The notes under the pieces: generated by a model | What the model was told of the DNA's origin: nothing | What the model saw: only the letters and a program-made list of their open reading frames with translations | Database searches by the model: none | Made by a program: the position numbers and the translations under genes | Shown here: one piece after another, positions 4,154 through 6,337 of the stretch | How the letters are laid out: each line of letters begins with the position of its first letter | Position numbering within the stretch: the first letter of the stretch is position 1 | Origin: DASPXY01 sp038227745 | GTDB taxonomy: Bacteria > Planctomycetota > Planctomycetia > Gemmatales > Gemmataceae | Assembly (NCBI GenBank): GCA_038227745.1 | Contig: JBBRPS010000626.1 | Span: forward strand, 1-6,337 | Length of the DNA: 6,337 nt | Reading direction: 5' to 3'

Positions 4154-6265
4154 CTAGCGCCCGCCCGGCGGCACGTGCTTCGTCAGCCAGCGGCGCACCT
4201 CCTGGTGCCAGTACTCGCTGTTGCGCGGCTTGAGCACCCAGTGGCCCTCGTCGGGGAAGTTGATCATGCGCGACGGCACCCGCTGCCGCTGCAGGCTGGT
4301 GAACAGCTCGTGGCCCTGGCCGATCGGGCAGCGGAAATCGAGATCGTTGTGAATGACCAGCATCGGCGTCTTGAACTTGGCGAGGTTGCCGCCGAAGCGG
4401 TGCGGCGAGTGCTTCTCGTACGCCTTGCGGTTCTTGCCCCACGGCGGCCCGCCGTGCTCCCACTCGTCGAACCACAATTCGTCTGTCGTCGGGTACATGC
4501 TCTCGAAGTTCCAGACGCTGCAGTGCGTGATGAGCGTCTTGAACCGGCCCGTGTTGACCGCGAACCAGTTCATCATGTAGCCGCCGAACGACGCACCCGC
4601 CGCGGCGATGCGGTCCTTATCGACGTACGGCAGCGTTTCGAGGTAATCGACGCCTTTCATCAGGTCGTCGTAGCACTTGCCGCCCCAGTCGCCGCTGATC
4701 TCCTCGACGTACTTCTGGCCGAACCCGGTCGAGCCGCGCGGGTTGGGCAGGGCCACGACGTAGCCCCACGCCGCCCACAGCTTCGGGTTCCAGCGGTAGC
4801 TCCAGCCGTCGGTCCACGCCCCCTGCGGCCCGCCGTGGACCAGGTACGCGACCGGCCACTTCTTGCTCGCGTCGAAGCCGGGGGGCTTGAGGATCCACAT
4901 CTGCATCGGCGTGCCGTCCGCTCCCTTGACTGTCACGCTCTCGGGCTTGACCGAAACGATTTCGTCCTCAAGAGCGTCGTTGGCGTGCGTAACGCGGTGG
5001 AGCGTCCCCTCGCCCATCCGGTGCAACCACACCTCGGCCGGGCGGTTCAACCCGGCGCGCGTGAACGTCACCGTCTTGCCGTCTCCGCTGGCGCTGAATG
5101 ACCCGAGTGTCGAGCTGCCGAACAGGACACGCGGCCCGGCCTCCTTCGTCGGCTCCGCGTGGTAAACACCGGTCCCCCCCTCGTTCTCGACGTCGTAGAG
5201 GATGGTCTCGGTCTTCGGCAGCCAGACGAAGCTCTCGACGGAGCGATCGACGAACGCGGTCAGCACGCGCGACTTCCCGGAAGGGGCGCCGTCGGGAGTG
5301 ACCGGCACGGCCACGAGGTCCCACCGGTCCGCCTCGTAGCCCGGCTTCTTCTGCCGGCGGTACGCCAGCCACTTGCCGTCCTCCGAGAACTGCGGCCCGC
5401 TGTCGGCGGCCCGGTTTCCTTCCGTCAGGTTCTCGGGCTTGCCCGCCCTGTCCGCCGCCACGCGCCAGATGTCGTAATTCGTGCTCCACGCCTCGTCTTC
5501 CTTCGGCGGCGCCGTGAACAGCAGGTGCGTGCCGTCCGGGCTGAACGTGAAATCGACGCTGGAGGAGAACGTGGTCGAGGTCGGGTAGGCGTCGTGGTCG
5601 CCGGGGGTCACGTCGCGCGGCGCGCCCGCCTTGCCGTCCGCGAAGGCCATGACGAACAGGTGCTGCCGCTTGTCCTCGACGTACTCGTCCCAGTGGCGGA
5701 AGAACAGCCGCTTGAAGACGCGCGCCTTGACGGGGCTTTTCTCCCTCTCCTCGATCCGCTTGCGGTTGAGCGCATCGCTCTCCTTGAAGGGCTTGTCGGA
5801 GAACTCGGGCCAGACGCCGGACACAAAGGCGATCTTCTTGCCGTCGCGCGACCAGGTGCCGTTGGAGGCCCCGGTGCCGATCGACGTGAGCTGCCGGGCC
5901 TCGCCGCCGCCGAGGTCGATCACCCAGAGCTGGCCTTCGCCGGAGCGCGTGGACTCGAACAGGATGCGCTTGCCGTCGGGGCTCCAGCGCGGGTGCCGGT
6001 CGGACTTCGTTGAGCCGGTGAGCTGGCGCGGCGGCGCCTTGCCGTCGGTCGCGGCCAGCCAGAGGTTCGTGCTGCTGTTGTTCTTCTCCAGGCTGACCGT
6101 CGTGATCTGGTAGACGACCCGTTTGCCGTCCGGACTGATCCGCGGGTCGGCGACGCGCTTGAACCGGAACAGGTCCGCGATCTCCAACGGGCGCTTCTTT
6201 GCCTGCGCGGCTGCCGGCGCCGCGGAGACCAGCAGGCAGACGAGCGTGACGGTAAGGCGTTTCAT
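4154..6265 (-). CDS. secreted S9-family serine peptidase, dipeptidyl-peptidase 5-like
   Basis: The 703-aa product has a typical signal peptide (residues 1-22: KR, a hydrophobic core, then PAAAQA before KKR), so it is exported; the Cys at 10 is not in a lipobox. Residues ~25-430 form a beta-propeller with TolB/WD40-like blades (PRISPDGKR, PRWSPDGKR, GTWSRDGKK, FTFSPDGTH, PQFSEDGKW). Residues ~445-700 are the alpha/beta-hydrolase domain: HGGPQG (477-482), NPRGSTGFG (508-516), nucleophile S559 in GASFGGYMMNW, acid D643 in NDLDFRCP, and H675 in PDEGHWVLKPRNS. HGGPQGAWTDGWSYRWNP, FRHWDEYVEDKRQHLFV and the H675 context are the features I associate with DPP5 (S9C), which removes N-terminal dipeptides with hydrophobic or Ala residues at P1. 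The triad is complete, so activity is expected; substrate range is inferred. It probably contributes to extracytoplasmic peptide use. AAAGGG upstream supports this start. Confidence 0.95.
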   Translation of the reverse strand: MKRLTVTLVCLLVSAAPAAAQAKKRPLEIADLFRFKRVADPRISPDGKRVVYQITTVSLEKNNSSTNLWLAATDGKAPPRQLTGSTKSDRHPRWSPDGKRILFESTRSGEGQLWVIDLGGGEARQLTSIGTGASNGTWSRDGKKIAFVSGVWPEFSDKPFKESDALNRKRIEEREKSPVKARVFKRLFFRHWDEYVEDKRQHLFVMAFADGKAGAPRDVTPGDHDAYPTSTTFSSSVDFTFSPDGTHLLFTAPPKEDEAWSTNYDIWRVAADRAGKPENLTEGNRAADSGPQFSEDGKWLAYRRQKKPGYEADRWDLVAVPVTPDGAPSGKSRVLTAFVDRSVESFVWLPKTETILYDVENEGGTGVYHAEPTKEAGPRVLFGSSTLGSFSASGDGKTVTFTRAGLNRPAEVWLHRMGEGTLHRVTHANDALEDEIVSVKPESVTVKGADGTPMQMWILKPPGFDASKKWPVAYLVHGGPQGAWTDGWSYRWNPKLWAAWGYVVALPNPRGSTGFGQKYVEEISGDWGGKCYDDLMKGVDYLETLPYVDKDRIAAAGASFGGYMMNWFAVNTGRFKTLITHCSVWNFESMYPTTDELWFDEWEHGGPPWGKNRKAYEKHSPHRFGGNLAKFKTPMLVIHNDLDFRCPIGQGHELFTSLQRQRVPSRMINFPDEGHWVLKPRNSEYWHQEVRRWLTKHVPPGGR

Positions 6266-6271
6266 GGGAAT

Positions 6272-6277
6272 CCCTTT
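6272..6277 (-). promoter_or_regulatory. ribosome binding site of the S9 peptidase gene
   Basis: AAAGGG on the minus strand stands 6 nt before the ATG at 6265-6263. With the signal peptide that begins at this ATG, it decides the start against a frame-shifted upstream start at 6284 that has no protein character. Confidence 0.6.
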
Positions 6278-6308
6278 CAGACATTCGTCTCCAAATCCTC
6301 CCCCGTTT

Positions 6309-6326
6309 AGCCGCGAGCGGTGAGCC
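6309..6326. repeat. possible dispersed GC-rich motif upstream of the S9 gene
   Basis: The 18-nt stretch AGCCGCGAGCGGTGAGCC contains the short inverted repeat CCGC-GA-GCGG. I recall similar sequence recurring between genes in planctomycetes, but there is only one copy in this window, so the call rests on memory. I see no confident promoter in 6278-6337. Confidence 0.25.
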
Positions 6327-6337
6327 AGATCCCGCTA

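Noticed and set aside
3566..5101. 511-codon open frame on the plus strand
   Set aside because: It is antisense to the TerB-like gene and the S9 peptidase, both of which have clear family motifs. Its translation is Arg/Val/Leu-rich with no domain, and it begins in the terminator-like hairpin. High GC at third codon positions explains the open frame.
6236..6265. Lipoprotein signal in the S9 peptidase
   Set aside because: Cys10 follows Leu-Val rather than a small residue at -1, so there is no lipobox; the AxA site later in the segment fits signal peptidase I.

Overview
The window looks like a chromosomal segment of a GC-rich planctomycete, most likely of the Gemmata group. Four things point there: the codon use, an Rpn-like PD-(D/E)XK protein of a type I associate with Gemmata genomes, an A-domain-less FtsY next to nusB, and a palindromic intergenic sequence of a kind I recall from planctomycete genomes. 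The taxonomic call is inference from sequence style; no rRNA marker is present.

Layout: (1) 134-1021, minus strand: an Rpn-like nuclease/transposase-family protein of 295 aa. (2) 1022-1320: a divergent intergenic region holding a perfect 29-bp-arm palindrome (1205-1263) and a plausible promoter for the plus-strand operon. (3) 1321-3535, plus strand: a tight three-gene operon, nusB, a PHP-domain phosphoesterase of the RNase AM/YciV type, and ftsY, with gaps of 3 and 10 nt. (4) 3543-3576: a hairpin between convergent genes. (5) 3581-3979, minus strand: a 132-aa TerB-like helical protein with four D-G-x-I-D-x-x-E motifs. (6) 3980-4153: its leader and promoter region, with a strong GC hairpin. 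(7) 4154-6265, minus strand: a secreted S9-family serine peptidase resembling dipeptidyl-peptidase 5. (8) 6266-6337: its upstream region.

The central operon has a coherent theme. NusB acts in rRNA transcription antitermination, RNase AM-type PHP enzymes trim rRNA 5' ends, and FtsY docks SRP-ribosome complexes at the membrane, so all three may serve ribosome production and use. The flanking genes (Rpn-like, TerB-like, S9 peptidase) are accessory, and I see no functional link from them to the operon. I found no tRNA, rRNA, CRISPR array, insertion sequence or attachment site. I do not see a clearly new multi-gene system. The most interesting items are the long perfect palindrome between the Rpn-like gene and nusB, the nusB/RNase AM-like/ftsY arrangement with a divergent PHP protein, and the duplicated TerB-like protein with its structured leader.
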